From the IMG/VR virus record IMGVR_UViG_3300032093_000742, positions 1 to 25,943 of that record: a stretch of 25,943 nucleotides of DNA, one strand, 5' to 3'. The translations under genes were made by a program, and so were the position numbers. Position 1 is the stretch's first letter. Each line of letters begins with the position of its first letter. This DNA comes from a virus. The notes under the pieces are model-generated. The model saw nothing but the letters and a program-made list of their open reading frames with translations, did not search any database and had not been told where the DNA came from. Shown here one piece after another: positions 15,095 to 22,814 of the stretch.

Positions 15095-15495
15095 TTGTGA
15101 GCTTTACCAGTTTCAAAAACTTTCTTCATCATCTTTTTGAATTCCGTATATCTTTTTTTTTCAAGTCCTTTAAAATTACCTAGAAATTGTCTTTTCGGTA
15201 ATCTTTCAGTCCCCTCGTTATGATACTTAGCGTAGTCAACATTTGAGTCTACGCGTCTGTGATTAAATCCTCTTTCCCTTATTCCTATTGATGCTCTAAG
15301 AGTTCCTGTTTTTACCAACATAGTACGGCTATCATCTTTCTTTTTTCTTTCCTTCCACTTTTTGCCATCGAATGAAGCGGTGTCAAAAACATCTCCTTTA
15401 TAATACGCAACAGCATACAGCGCAATATTTTCCAAGGCGACTTGCTTTGCTACCGCCAAAGCTCTCATCTTTGCCCTGAATTGGAATTTACTCAT
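15091..15495 (-). CDS. Virion morphogenesis protein (Mu gpG-like)
   Basis: 134 residues, strongly basic. It contains VKTGTLRASIGIRERGFNHRRVDSNVDYAKYHNEGTERLPKRQFLG, within which YAKYHNEGT ... RQFLG is the signature of the phage G/tail-completion family (PF05069-type: 'YAxxHNxG ... RxFLG'). The N-terminal helix (KMRALAVAKQVALENIALYAV) is usual for it. Family role: completes tails or neck. Four-base overlap with the Mu F-like gene, and it precedes the terminator candidate, the expected Mu order F-G-(gp37). Confidence 0.8.
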   Translation of the reverse strand: MSKFQFRAKMRALAVAKQVALENIALYAVAYYKGDVFDTASFDGKKWKERKKKDDSRTMLVKTGTLRASIGIRERGFNHRRVDSNVDYAKYHNEGTERLPKRQFLGNFKGLEKKRYTEFKKMMKKVFETGKAHK

Positions 15496-16310
15496 GGCAC
15501 AAAAAGATTATAGTTTGCCTTCTTAAAATTCGCGTCACCCTTGGCAACATGAAAATAAGGGTGTTGTTTAGGGTCAAAAATATATCCGTCTATTGCTGGG
15601 TTCATACGAAATAGCTTCGGGAATTTCTTTTCGTCTTCCAAGTCAGATAGATCAATTTTACTAAGGTCTGTTTTCTTGCCTTTTTCTAACGGTATTGTAA
15701 AACATCGGCAGTTCCATCCATTCTTCGGCATGTTGTATCTCCAAAACGGATCGTCTGGCGGTAATGTTATCCCGTCCAATATTGCGTGTTCGTCTCTCAC
15801 TCTCTTGTCACGCTGCGTTCGGTATTGCAATAACGGTGTGCTATACTCAATCGCATCAACATAGTCACGAGCCATTTGAGACTGACCTACTGCCGTATTG
15901 TATTCGGTCTTTAAGTAATTCTTATTGTATGATTCAAAAATCTTAGAGGCTTCTTCTTTAAATGTTTTAAACTTTTGACTCTCATCAATCATGCCACTAA
16001 GTTTTTTTAGCCCTGCCTCCATTTCACGAACTTGTGAATATTGTTTAGCCGCAGAAAAAATATAAAGTGATTTCCTTAAAGAATTTGCCGACTTAAAGAT
16101 GCGTGAATTTATTGGAAGAGTAGAAGCATCACCGCCCATACCTTCAAACAAAGCCTTTTCAAAATACGATGCAATTTTAGCGTGATAGTCTGCGCTAAGG
16201 GCGTTCTTATTTATAATCCCGTGGTAAACGAATAGATTGTACATGTCCATCTCGTCCATTGTGAATAGACTAAAGTCATCTACATTCTTCGATTTAAACC
16301 AATCAAACAT
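15492..16310 (-). CDS. Head morphogenesis protein (Mu gpF / SPP1 gp7-like)
   Basis: 272 residues. The C-terminal half contains the Mu F core: QYRTQRDKRVRDEHAILDGITLPPDDPFW, followed by PKNGWNCRCFTIPLEKG near residues 195-212, whose Cys-Arg-Cys motif is diagnostic. The N-terminal half is helical (AQVREMEAGLKKLSGMIDE-like, NYLKTEYNTAVGQSQMARDYVDAI). The protein is a minor capsid component that connects portal and head and enters the host in Mu. It overlaps the portal gene by eight bases and the Mu G-like gene by four. Confidence 0.85.
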   Translation of the reverse strand: MFDWFKSKNVDDFSLFTMDEMDMYNLFVYHGIINKNALSADYHAKIASYFEKALFEGMGGDASTLPINSRIFKSANSLRKSLYIFSAAKQYSQVREMEAGLKKLSGMIDESQKFKTFKEEASKIFESYNKNYLKTEYNTAVGQSQMARDYVDAIEYSTPLLQYRTQRDKRVRDEHAILDGITLPPDDPFWRYNMPKNGWNCRCFTIPLEKGKKTDLSKIDLSDLEDEKKFPKLFRMNPAIDGYIFDPKQHPYFHVAKGDANFKKANYNLFVP

Positions 16311-17532
16311 TATACAAGTTTTTGATAGCCTGTTTTATTTCTTCAGGGTTATCTTCGGCCTCATCTACTTCGGTGCCGTAGGTCTTCATAATGTATTCCT
16401 TTGTCGGCTTGTAGCCCATCTGTGAAATACGCAAATCTATTTCGCTACGCTGCGACAATGGTACTTTCTCCGTTGTGTCCCATTGGAAGGTTAACCCATT
16501 GAGATTTACGCCCAAGTCCTTCAGGAAGGCGAATAGTTCACCGTTTACCAATCGCTCGATGAACACACCGTCAGAATCCCCGTACATATTAGCCACGTTC
16601 TCGCCAACTTCTCCGACTACTTGACCGGTATTGTTGCTCACCACGTCCTGACCAAATACTAATTTGGACACTTGGGAGTCAACGTATTTTATTAACTCAT
16701 GGTAAACTTTAAAAGCATCCGTTCTGGGACTACCGATGTACTCCACACGGTCACCTTCATTGAATACCCCGTATGAATTTGCTCCCAAGTTTTTAATGGC
16801 CTCAAGAAAGCGTTTACGGTCTTCGTTTTGTGTTCTGGTATATCCTACCCTTTTGTCCATCCCGAACACCTCCGCCCATTCTGACCAATTCCCTAAACAG
16901 TTATCCTTGAAAAGGATGTACTTGGTTGCGTTGAATAGAATCGAGTCTAAGCAATGCCCATATTGACCAACAAATAAAAGGCTGTTTTTATACTTAGGAT
17001 CATCGAACGAAACGCCCGTATTCATGCCCGGGGTGTTGGTTATTATCCCGTATTCAGGCTTCACGTTATCGCGGTCGATAACATTAACGCCAGAATAAAT
17101 CTTATTTTTGACTTGGTATGGCATAAATGTAGTGCCGTTCCAATTTCCAAATTCTATCAATGAATAACCCCACAAACGAGAATCTAAAGCCGCGTCAACA
17201 AAGTCTGTGAACCAGTTGGCCTGAAATAGCTTCGTGCGCTCGTCTTCCTCACCTGCCGAATTTGCCAACTTGAAAGCCCGCGTTTTAGTCTTCATCTTTC
17301 GGCTGTTAAAGTTTGCCGATAAATTGGGGTCACGAACTAGCTCTCTGTAAATGTCATGTAGTAATTGGCGGTCGTGGTTATTAGGGTTTTCGGCTGAGTC
17401 AACCGCCAAACGTAGACGTAGCAAGTCCTGACGAGTCCTTATTTTTTGCTGCTCCAGAACGTAAAGAATCGGAGATTCTTTTTTTACTTCCGGGGTAATT
17501 ACCGCCTTTGTTTGAAAATGATGTTTACCCAT
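16303..17532 (-). CDS. Portal protein (DUF935, Mu gp29-like)
   Basis: 409 residues. RTRQDLLRLRLAVDSAENPNNHDRQLLHDIYRE near the N-terminus, LDSRLWGYSLIEFGNWNG, and a C-terminal half with FGQDVVSNNTGQVVGEVGENVANMYGDSDG are DUF935 features that identify Mu gp29-type portals. The family's usual length is 400-520 residues. Twelve copies form the DNA channel at the head vertex. It overlaps the DUF1320 gene by eight bases and the Mu F-like gene by eight bases. The long spacing from terminase makes DUF1320 the intervening gene. Confidence 0.85.
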   Translation of the reverse strand: MGKHHFQTKAVITPEVKKESPILYVLEQQKIRTRQDLLRLRLAVDSAENPNNHDRQLLHDIYRELVRDPNLSANFNSRKMKTKTRAFKLANSAGEEDERTKLFQANWFTDFVDAALDSRLWGYSLIEFGNWNGTTFMPYQVKNKIYSGVNVIDRDNVKPEYGIITNTPGMNTGVSFDDPKYKNSLLFVGQYGHCLDSILFNATKYILFKDNCLGNWSEWAEVFGMDKRVGYTRTQNEDRKRFLEAIKNLGANSYGVFNEGDRVEYIGSPRTDAFKVYHELIKYVDSQVSKLVFGQDVVSNNTGQVVGEVGENVANMYGDSDGVFIERLVNGELFAFLKDLGVNLNGLTFQWDTTEKVPLSQRSEIDLRISQMGYKPTKEYIMKTYGTEVDEAEDNPEEIKQAIKNLYNV

Positions 17533-17986
17533 GAAGCGAAGCGTCTGAGAATGGTTTGGAAATAAACTTGGTTTGACTTCCGAGTTCGGTCACATAGACC
17601 GGATCGGTTGCGAACGTGGCAACATTAAGAGATAGCAGCCCGTCACGAATGTCTTTAAGGGATTGCAAGGCCTGTTTACAAGCGATGTCCCTGAGTTCAG
17701 GAATATCTCTAGGATTTATTGTTTTGTGTAGCGAACAGATGGCAAGATCAATGTAAATAGATAGCACCATTTCGTCACGCTCTTGCGAAAATGTTTTACC
17801 AAGCTCCGAGTCAATTGCATATTTGGATTTAAGGTAACTTTTAATTGTGGAGGCCGCTAGGTTTTCATGCTTCGCCCTTACCTGATCTTGAGTTAACCCA
17901 GATGTGTTGGCCGCCTGCTCAAGTATCTCGTCCAAGTGGTCAATCGCTATGGAAATTGTATAGTCTGATTTTTGGAGATACGGCAT
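17525..17986 (-). CDS. DUF1320 head protein (Mu gp36-like)
   Basis: 153 residues, helical, with KSYLKSKYAIDSEL, ERDEMVLSIYIDLAICSLHKTINPRDIPELRDIACKQALQSLKDIRDG: the paired helices and the 'P-R-D/Q-I-P-E-L/I-R' segment I associate with DUF1320, the Mu gp36 family of head-tail connection proteins. In Mu it lies after the capsid gene; here it lies between terminase and portal. ATG at 17986 starts after a 48-base gap below the terminase gene. The name is from memory of the family. Confidence 0.7.
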   Translation of the reverse strand: MPYLQKSDYTISIAIDHLDEILEQAANTSGLTQDQVRAKHENLAASTIKSYLKSKYAIDSELGKTFSQERDEMVLSIYIDLAICSLHKTINPRDIPELRDIACKQALQSLKDIRDGLLSLNVATFATDPVYVTELGSQTKFISKPFSDASLHG

Positions 17987-18034
17987 ACTATATTTTTCCC
18001 AAAATTGGACAAATTACCATAATAAAACAAACGT

Positions 18035-19447
18035 TTACCGTCTAAAATTATACGATCTGTCATTACCCACATCGTACGAAGCTGTAAAACCACCGTTGAG
18101 ATAGAAATTAAAGTCATTCATAAAACACTCGCACATGAAATAACAGAACGCGTCAATAGCGTGACCATGTTTCTCATAGCTTACCCCTGTGTTTGGATCG
18201 GTAACCCTTTTCTTTAGTATTCCGCCCTCTTCGTCTTCCAATGCCGATGCAAAGTCACTAATTGCCGTTTTGCAGGATCGATCGATCTCTATTTTCAAAT
18301 CCCGGTAATCCTTTTCAAAAACTAGATTTAAAAATCCCGCCCTTGCCACTACTGGCGGGTTTTTTGATGGCACCCGCATAGATGGGTGGTATTGCTGAAG
18401 GTAGCTGATTATGTCCGTAAAGAAGTTTTCCCCGTACTCCTTATCCGTTTCGTTCTTTTGCGAGCTCGCGTCCCCATATATAAACATCCCGGAATGATGC
18501 CCGCCTAAGTATTGGATGATTTCAGCGCATACCCTTTTACGGGTATTCAATGGCGGCCGCGGGCAAATCTCATGGATCATTTGAACCCGTCTACAGGTGT
18601 CGGTTCTAATTTGCCAAATCTGGCAAGTTATGTGAGGGTTTACGTTTTCGTCAAACGTAATATGAACAGGTAAATTAGGGTCTAATTCGTGCTGAAAATT
18701 AGCGTGTTTGTCCGCATTAAACTCTTTAAAGTATTCCGCCCCAGTCTTTTGCCGGGCATTCCAGTCACCACCTAATAGGCGCAATCGGTCAAATGCAGAT
18801 AGGTTATTCTCAAGCGTGTCTGCATAGCTTTCGGCAAATTTTTTGTTTGGATTGCTTGCTAGCGTGGCCGGAATGAATATCGCCTTTTTGTTGAATTTAC
18901 CCTCTAACTGAGGTATTACTATTTCATCTCTGATCCATCCGTCACCCGGGTTGCAGGTTATCAACTGCTTTGGGAATAGGTCAAATTCTTCATGCTTGTA
19001 TCGAGTACGGGAAATTAGCAAGTCTGCCGCCCGTCTGTGGGTGTTGATACCCTCTTCGATGCAGCCGAAAGTATATTCCCGCGATCCGAACCTCTCAAAA
19101 TTGGGATCAGACGGATAGGCCATTGTTTCGAGCAGGTATATCTCAGACCCGTTTGGGTATGTGATCTTTGATTTGTCTTCGCGGTATTTGAAGACACTAC
19201 CTGTCATTTTGGTAATATCGAAGAAGGTCAAAAGGATAGATTCTTTGATGTCCTTCAACGTTTCGCGGGCAAGATAACCTCGGCACCCAGCAAACTGCCT
19301 CGCCATGTAGTCGGTGTAAAGGCTGATTAAAACGCTTTTTCCCCCTCCAGCCGCGCCTCCAAATATTATTCTAGTTAGCTCTTTATGTTTCGGGTCGGTA
19401 AGTCTCCACCAAACTTTTGATTGTTCTTTCGAAAGATCAAAACTCAT
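18035..19447 (-). CDS. terL: Terminase large subunit (terL)
   Basis: 470 residues, the DNA-packaging motor. Residues 30-38 (GGAAGGGKS) are Walker A; IEEG near 128-131 is Walker B with the catalytic glutamate; LITCNPG near 160-170 is the coupling motif. The C-terminal nuclease carries the three acidic positions: ITFDENVNPHI (first Asp), IYGDASS (second) and HGHAIDAFCYFM (third). Size (about 450-500) is normal. It starts with an ATGA overlap to the short upstream ORF. All motor and nuclease residues appear present, so the enzyme is probably functional. Confidence 0.93.
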   Translation of the reverse strand: MSFDLSKEQSKVWWRLTDPKHKELTRIIFGGAAGGGKSVLISLYTDYMARQFAGCRGYLARETLKDIKESILLTFFDITKMTGSVFKYREDKSKITYPNGSEIYLLETMAYPSDPNFERFGSREYTFGCIEEGINTHRRAADLLISRTRYKHEEFDLFPKQLITCNPGDGWIRDEIVIPQLEGKFNKKAIFIPATLASNPNKKFAESYADTLENNLSAFDRLRLLGGDWNARQKTGAEYFKEFNADKHANFQHELDPNLPVHITFDENVNPHITCQIWQIRTDTCRRVQMIHEICPRPPLNTRKRVCAEIIQYLGGHHSGMFIYGDASSQKNETDKEYGENFFTDIISYLQQYHPSMRVPSKNPPVVARAGFLNLVFEKDYRDLKIEIDRSCKTAISDFASALEDEEGGILKKRVTDPNTGVSYEKHGHAIDAFCYFMCECFMNDFNFYLNGGFTASYDVGNDRSYNFRR

Positions 19448-19560
19448 AAGTATTCGATCTTTAAACCCCGCACACTCTTAAAGTGTTTTTCTTTATTTAA
19501 AACTCTTTGAACCGTCCTTTTGTCAAGCGACAGAGACCGTGTTTTTTCGGGAGCTACCAA
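19444..19560 (-). CDS. 38-residue ORF with helix-turn-helix-like motif, TTG start
   Basis: A frame of 38 codons runs from TTG at 19560 to TGA at 19444-19446, which overlaps the ATG of terminase as ATGA. The sequence SLDKRTVQRVLNKEKHFKS near residues 11-29 looks like two basic helices of a DNA-binding domain. It begins only five bases after the stop of the DUF5681 gene. Support is the tight packing and coding-like composition; TTG and the small size leave doubt. It may be the DNA-binding remnant of a small terminase or HNH-type gene. I do not recognise the family. Confidence 0.5.
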   Translation of the reverse strand: MVAPEKTRSLSLDKRTVQRVLNKEKHFKSVRGLKIEYL

Positions 19561-19564
19561 AATA

Positions 19565-19891
19565 TTATTCCGTGTCTGGTTTAATATTCAAACTAAATGG
19601 CTTGCCGACTGTGGTGAGGTCAATTTCCTGCTTTGCCTTTCCCTCAGTGCGGTCAAATATCTCAATGATAGCCCGTATCTCGCCATCGTTGGCTTTCTTT
19701 AATAGCTTGCGTATAATGACCTCCTGAAACTGTTTGCGTGACTTCACCCCGTCAATGTTGACTTCGATCTCCTCCTCCAGCATTTCCTTTAAGATAGTGG
19801 AAAGGTTACGGCTTCCCTTTGGCCTACCTGACGGGTTAGGCGATGGGCCTCCCTCCTTCCACGGTTCTTTAAGGTTTTCAGGATTAGGCAT
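19565..19891 (-). CDS. DUF5681 protein, probable small-terminase-type DNA binder
   Basis: 108 residues. It begins NPENLKEPWKEGGPSPNPSGRPKGSRNLS, with NPSGRPKGSRN as the DUF5681 signature seen upstream of phage large terminases. The rest is two helices rich in charge (LKEMLEEEIEVNIDG, RKQFQEVIIRKLLKKANDGEIRAIIEIFDRTEGKAKQEID), compatible with a DNA-binding packaging protein. Terminase large subunit follows after the short ORF. The role as small subunit is inferred from neighbours. Confidence 0.75.
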   Translation of the reverse strand: MPNPENLKEPWKEGGPSPNPSGRPKGSRNLSTILKEMLEEEIEVNIDGVKSRKQFQEVIIRKLLKKANDGEIRAIIEIFDRTEGKAKQEIDLTTVGKPFSLNIKPDTE

Positions 19892-20359
19892 TAATCGGTG
19901 TTTTTTCGGTGTTTACATACTCCTGCCCGTTTCGCTTGATTTTAAGCGATGGGTCAAGTTTAAGCATTCGGCCTTTTCGGGTAAATCATCGTTTTCAATT
20001 ACATCAAACTTCCCACTTCTACCATTAAACGCCACATTGTATGGCGGGTCTGTAAAAACCATGTCCGCTTTCTCGCCATCCATCAACCTTGCAACAGCAT
20101 CACTATCAGTTGAATCCCCACACAACAATCGGTGTTCGCCTATCTCAAACAAATCGCCAAGTACAATATCCGTTTTGATACCGCCTTCAGGCACGTCAAA
20201 ATCATCCTCAACAGCTTCCGCTTCTTCAACTTTAAACTCCGGCACCTCCAACCCCCACTCCTCCAGAAAGTCTTTGATGGACTGGACTAGCTTTTTAAAC
20301 TTGTCGTCCTTTATTAGACGGGGATTGTTTGGGTTGGGTTTTATCTGTGAAACCAGCAT
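19884..20359 (-). pseudogene. ParB-methyltransferase remnant with two internal deletions
   Basis: The first 31 residues ([19 protein letters not shown] ...) are the start of a ParB-like domain. At residues 31-32 they join directly to [11 protein letters not shown], a segment that in intact relatives comes about 80 residues later. The methyltransferase part starts [20 protein letters not shown] and has motif [16 protein letters not shown] (Asp104-Tyr107), but stops soon after NDDLPEKAE. Beyond that point another frame carries [17 protein letters not shown], the usual C-terminal tail, reaching a stop at 19884 that overlaps the DUF5681 start. The open frame alone is 148 residues (19913-20359). 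The SAM-binding FxG motif is gone, so activity is not expected. Family sizes are from memory. Confidence 0.7.
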
Positions 20360-20360
20360 A

Positions 20361-20750
20361 CTACAAAATTAGCCAAATCCCTACTAACATCAAAACGAAC
20401 TTTATAATCCACTCAATGTCACCGGGCAAATTGAACCTGTCTAATACCGCGTCTTTGCCGAGGTAATTCCATACCTTGCCCCTCATCAGGTTTAAACCAA
20501 CATCGAACGGGAACCAGAAAGCCAGGCCGCAGCCAATGCAATAAACAACCGTGGTTACAGGCAACACTAACTCCCTGCCAAAAATGACCACGGTTGAAAG
20601 TTCAAGATCGAATTTAAAGAAAGCGATAAAGATTACCGCAAGTATTCTCAACGCCCATCCGCGGGCGTGGTTGGGCGTTTGTTTCATCTTTACGATAGCA
20701 AACCAGTTGCGGAACAGTTCGAAGGCCAAAAGGATGAGGAATGGTACCAT
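20361..20750 (-). CDS. Multi-pass membrane protein
   Basis: 129 residues. Hydrophobic segments occur at about 2-18 ([19 protein letters not shown]), 32-45 ([14 protein letters not shown]), 62-82 ([20 protein letters not shown]) and 112-129 ([16 protein letters not shown]), so three or four membrane spans. The loop between contains [19 protein letters not shown]. It is found between the 73-residue unknown and the methyltransferase remnant. Such proteins occur in phage replication regions; a holin role is possible but unsupported because no endolysin is adjacent. The start is ATG at 20750. Confidence 0.65.
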   Translation of the reverse strand: MVPFLILLAFELFRNWFAIVKMKQTPNHARGWALRILAVIFIAFFKFDLELSTVVIFGRELVLPVTTVVYCIGCGLAFWFPFDVGLNLMRGKVWNYLGKDAVLDRFNLPGDIEWIIKFVLMLVGIWLIL

Positions 20751-20754
20751 GTGT

Positions 20755-20976
20755 TTATTCTTTAAGTTTTATTGTTTCGTTCAACTGCCTTGTCTCGCGC
20801 ACCTTGTCCACGGCAGCCCAATAGTCGCTTGCCTTTATTTGGCCAACACCTATAACGTGTATGACCCTGTTTTTGAAGAACTTGCGCAGTTTCCATTCGT
20901 ATAGCGCCTCTTTCTTTTCTGCTTCGGTAAGCTCGATGTCGAGGATTTCGTCATGGTGCCGGATTTTGTATTCCAT
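20755..20976 (-). CDS. Unknown 73-residue protein
   Basis: 73 residues starting MEYKIRHHDEILDIELTEAEKKEA. It is alpha-helical with mixed charge (LRKFFKNRVIHVIGVGQIKASDYWAAVDKV). Two bases separate it from the helicase stop, and four from the membrane gene start, so it belongs to the same operon. No motif was recognised. It might be a helicase loader or single-strand-binding regulator, which is only a guess based on location. Confidence 0.6.
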   Translation of the reverse strand: MEYKIRHHDEILDIELTEAEKKEALYEWKLRKFFKNRVIHVIGVGQIKASDYWAAVDKVRETRQLNETIKLKE

Positions 20977-20978
20977 TT

Positions 20979-21917
20979 TTAAAAGGGTACTTGTGTATAA
21001 TCAATCTTTGAATACCCATTTGGTGCGTTTGATACCTTATCGTAATTGTTCGTAAACCCTGTCCAATCCTTTTTAAAATCAAAATAGATCGGCTCGCTGT
21101 ATGGGGTAGGCTCCCCTCCCCCGTCACGGTTTCTAACCTTGTCGATGTAAAGTTCAGAGGTATAACGTTTTTCTTTTTCAGAGTGGTAAAGATGCCGGTG
21201 TATTACCCATGTGTCATCGGCCTTGTTTGGGAACTTAGCCCCTCCCTCCACATCGGATGCCATCGGACGGGGTATTTCCCCGTCTTTGTTTGGCTTAACC
21301 CTTTGAGCCTCGGTCACGGTATGGCAGTTTAGGAATATGCTTTTGCCAGTTGTTTTCGTAAAGATACGCATATTTTCAATCGCATCATAGTGATACTCAT
21401 GGGTATTGCCTTTTGAATCTATCTTGAGGGAGTTGTACGGATCAATCAAAATCATGTCGGCATTAAAGCCTATGTCATCAGATACCGCCAACTGCTCAAG
21501 CATATCTTTGTAGGTAAATTGTTTCACGTGTTTGATGAACAAAACCCGCTCCCGTAGCCATTTGAAGTGCTTTTGGTGGTTTGTGTTTGTGTTAAATACA
21601 AATTGGATTATAAGCCTTGCCAGCTGACTGATCCTGTTTTCAGCCGAATAGATTACAATTTTCTTACGGTCTAGCAATCTGGAAAGGAGGTAAACGATTA
21701 GCGTAGTCTTTCCTACATTGGTATGCCCGATTATACAGGTAAGTTGCCCTTGCTTGTATGGGCAATGCTCGTCAAGTTTGACATGGTTGTACCTCAATAC
21801 CTCCCACTTAACCCCCGTTAGTATCTCCTTTTCGTAAACATCGGGAACCTCAAAGTAGGACTTCCCAGGTTCGAGTTGGCTGTTAAGCTGCTCTTTTATC
21901 CTTTCCTGTAATGTCAT
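20979..21917 (-). CDS. DnaB/RecA-fold replicative helicase
   Basis: 312 residues. GHTNVGKTT (64-72) is Walker A, YSAEN (around 90) is the Walker A' region, MILIDPYNSL (around 155-164) is Walker B and the start of the DnaB motif, and FLNCHT with a following MASDVEGGAKFPNKAD is motif H3/H4-like. The C-terminal end (RNRDGGGEPTPYSEPIYFDF) resembles phage helicases of SF4 type. The protein lacks a TOPRIM/zinc primase domain, so a host primase would be needed. It overlaps the upstream helical gene by 35 bases, suggesting translational coupling. Function: unwinds phage DNA. Confidence 0.85.
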   Translation of the reverse strand: MTLQERIKEQLNSQLEPGKSYFEVPDVYEKEILTGVKWEVLRYNHVKLDEHCPYKQGQLTCIIGHTNVGKTTLIVYLLSRLLDRKKIVIYSAENRISQLARLIIQFVFNTNTNHQKHFKWLRERVLFIKHVKQFTYKDMLEQLAVSDDIGFNADMILIDPYNSLKIDSKGNTHEYHYDAIENMRIFTKTTGKSIFLNCHTVTEAQRVKPNKDGEIPRPMASDVEGGAKFPNKADDTWVIHRHLYHSEKEKRYTSELYIDKVRNRDGGGEPTPYSEPIYFDFKKDWTGFTNNYDKVSNAPNGYSKIDYTQVPF

Positions 21918-22227
21918 TTGATTGAATTAAAAGCCCTATAAACTCGTTTTGGTCGTTTACGGTGTTTCTTAGCTTCGACCCTTCCATAAGTGCCTCCGCG
22001 TCATTGGCTACCCCTTGCAGAACGTTTTTCATGTAGTCCAATAAGTCAACCGTAACATCGTACCCCTCCGCTACCGAAAGGAGCAATGCTTTTACATCAT
22101 CTGTTTGCTTACTTAATGCCAAACCCTCAATCAATCGCTTTTGGGTTGTAATGACTTGCATCAGCTTTCCGGCCTTGTTAGGGAAGGCTTTGTTTAGTTC
22201 GTAATACTTTTCGTTAAGATCACGCAT
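21883..22227 (-). CDS. Small helical protein beside helicase
   Basis: The start chosen is ATG at 22227 (MRDLNEKYYELNK), overlapping the upstream replication gene by 8 bases; the longer in-frame start at 22314 would read inside that gene and give an uncharacteristic Ser/Thr-rich leader. The resulting 114 residues are almost all helical with heptad-like LKVVI/LL spacing. It ends 35 bases inside the helicase gene. I do not recognise it; helicase loader or organiser is a reasonable guess from its place between the DUF6291-like initiator and the helicase. Confidence 0.6.
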   Translation of the reverse strand: MRDLNEKYYELNKAFPNKAGKLMQVITTQKRLIEGLALSKQTDDVKALLLSVAEGYDVTVDLLDYMKNVLQGVANDAEALMEGSKLRNTVNDQNEFIGLLIQSNDITGKDKRAA

Positions 22228-22768
22228 TGTCTGTGAATTTATTGTAAGAGTTAAAAACGTGCATGAAGTCATTGAACTGGGCCCCGTTATATTTGCGCAT
22301 GAACTTTTCGGCAAACTGTGGGTAGTTCAATATTGATTGGTTTGCCTCCATGTATTCGTTTAGGCCATCGACACCATTTACTCGGTAGGCTTTGTCTGTG
22401 ATGTATTTCTTTTTGACTGTAAAGAAGTTTTTACCTGAACCAAATATTTTTGTTTGATCGCGTATTACATATTTACCTTCTTCTTTCTCTTGTTCTTTCT
22501 CTTCCTCTTGTTGTGAAGGGGGTTGCGTAGCCCCTTGCGTAGGGGGTTGCGTAGCCCCTACCTTAGTCAAAAATCCGTTAATTTGGGCATCTATTGAGTG
22601 CTTCTGGCTTATAAAAGCAAACTTTGCCATACCTTCAAGCTCTCTAGGCTTGCCGGTAAACTGACACTCAAGCAAGGCCATAAGGAATTGATACCTATCC
22701 TTGTCAGATAGTTCCATTGCCACATCAAAATACGATCGGTAAAATTTAAAGGCCTTTCTACTGTCCAT
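22220..22768 (-). CDS. DUF6291-like replication protein
   Basis: 182 residues. Residues 1-70 (SRKAFKFYRSYFDVAMELSDKDRYQFLMALLECQFTGK ... AFISQKHSIDAQINGF) match the DUF6291 pattern of phage replication initiators. A disordered linker follows with the repeat GATQPPTQGATQPPSQ (70-85) and a Glu/Lys run, then a C-terminal domain of about 85 residues with KNFFTVKKKYITDKAYRVNGVDGLNEYMEA. DUF6291 proteins are frequently upstream of DnaB-type helicases, as here. The start is ATG at 22768. Confidence 0.7.
   Translation of the reverse strand: MDSRKAFKFYRSYFDVAMELSDKDRYQFLMALLECQFTGKPRELEGMAKFAFISQKHSIDAQINGFLTKVGATQPPTQGATQPPSQQEEEKEQEKEEGKYVIRDQTKIFGSGKNFFTVKKKYITDKAYRVNGVDGLNEYMEANQSILNYPQFAEKFMRKYNGAQFNDFMHVFNSYNKFTDNA
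22518..22560 (-). repeat. 24-bp tandem repeat in replication protein linker
   Basis: The 24-base unit beginning gggggttgcgtagcccc is present once complete (22518-22541) and once partly (22542-22560). It encodes the duplicated GATQPPTQ / GATQPPSQ in a flexible linker, so copy changes would alter linker length by eight residues. Confidence 0.85.
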
Positions 22769-22814
22769 AAAAAAATACCCCTACGCATACAAAGGCTAGA
22801 CCGTTCAGCGTCAT
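22758..22814 (-). CDS. 18-residue hydrophobic micro-ORF
   Basis: ATG at 22814 overlaps the TGA of the upstream membrane gene (ATGA) and the frame stops at 22758, inside the start of the replication gene. The peptide MTLNGLAFVCVGVFFYGQ has a single hydrophobic stretch. It could be a translational coupler, a tiny membrane peptide, or chance. Only the overlap pattern supports it. Confidence 0.3.
   Translation of the reverse strand: MTLNGLAFVCVGVFFYGQ

Noticed and set aside
19734-20372. A 212-codon open frame on the plus strand
   Set aside because: It lies antisense to DUF5681 and the methyltransferase remnant, which have recognisable motifs on the minus strand. It encodes low-complexity Ser/Pro-rich sequence without a promoter or neighbour.
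22228-22314. Longer start (22314) for the helical protein next to helicase
   Set aside because: The extra 29 residues read through the DUF6291-like gene and have Ser/Thr-rich noise; ATG at 22227 with an eight-base overlap fits the operon pattern.
22518-22560. GGGG...CCCC hairpins in the tandem repeat as a terminator
   Set aside because: It is inside a coding gene, has no following T tract and is explained by the repeated codons.
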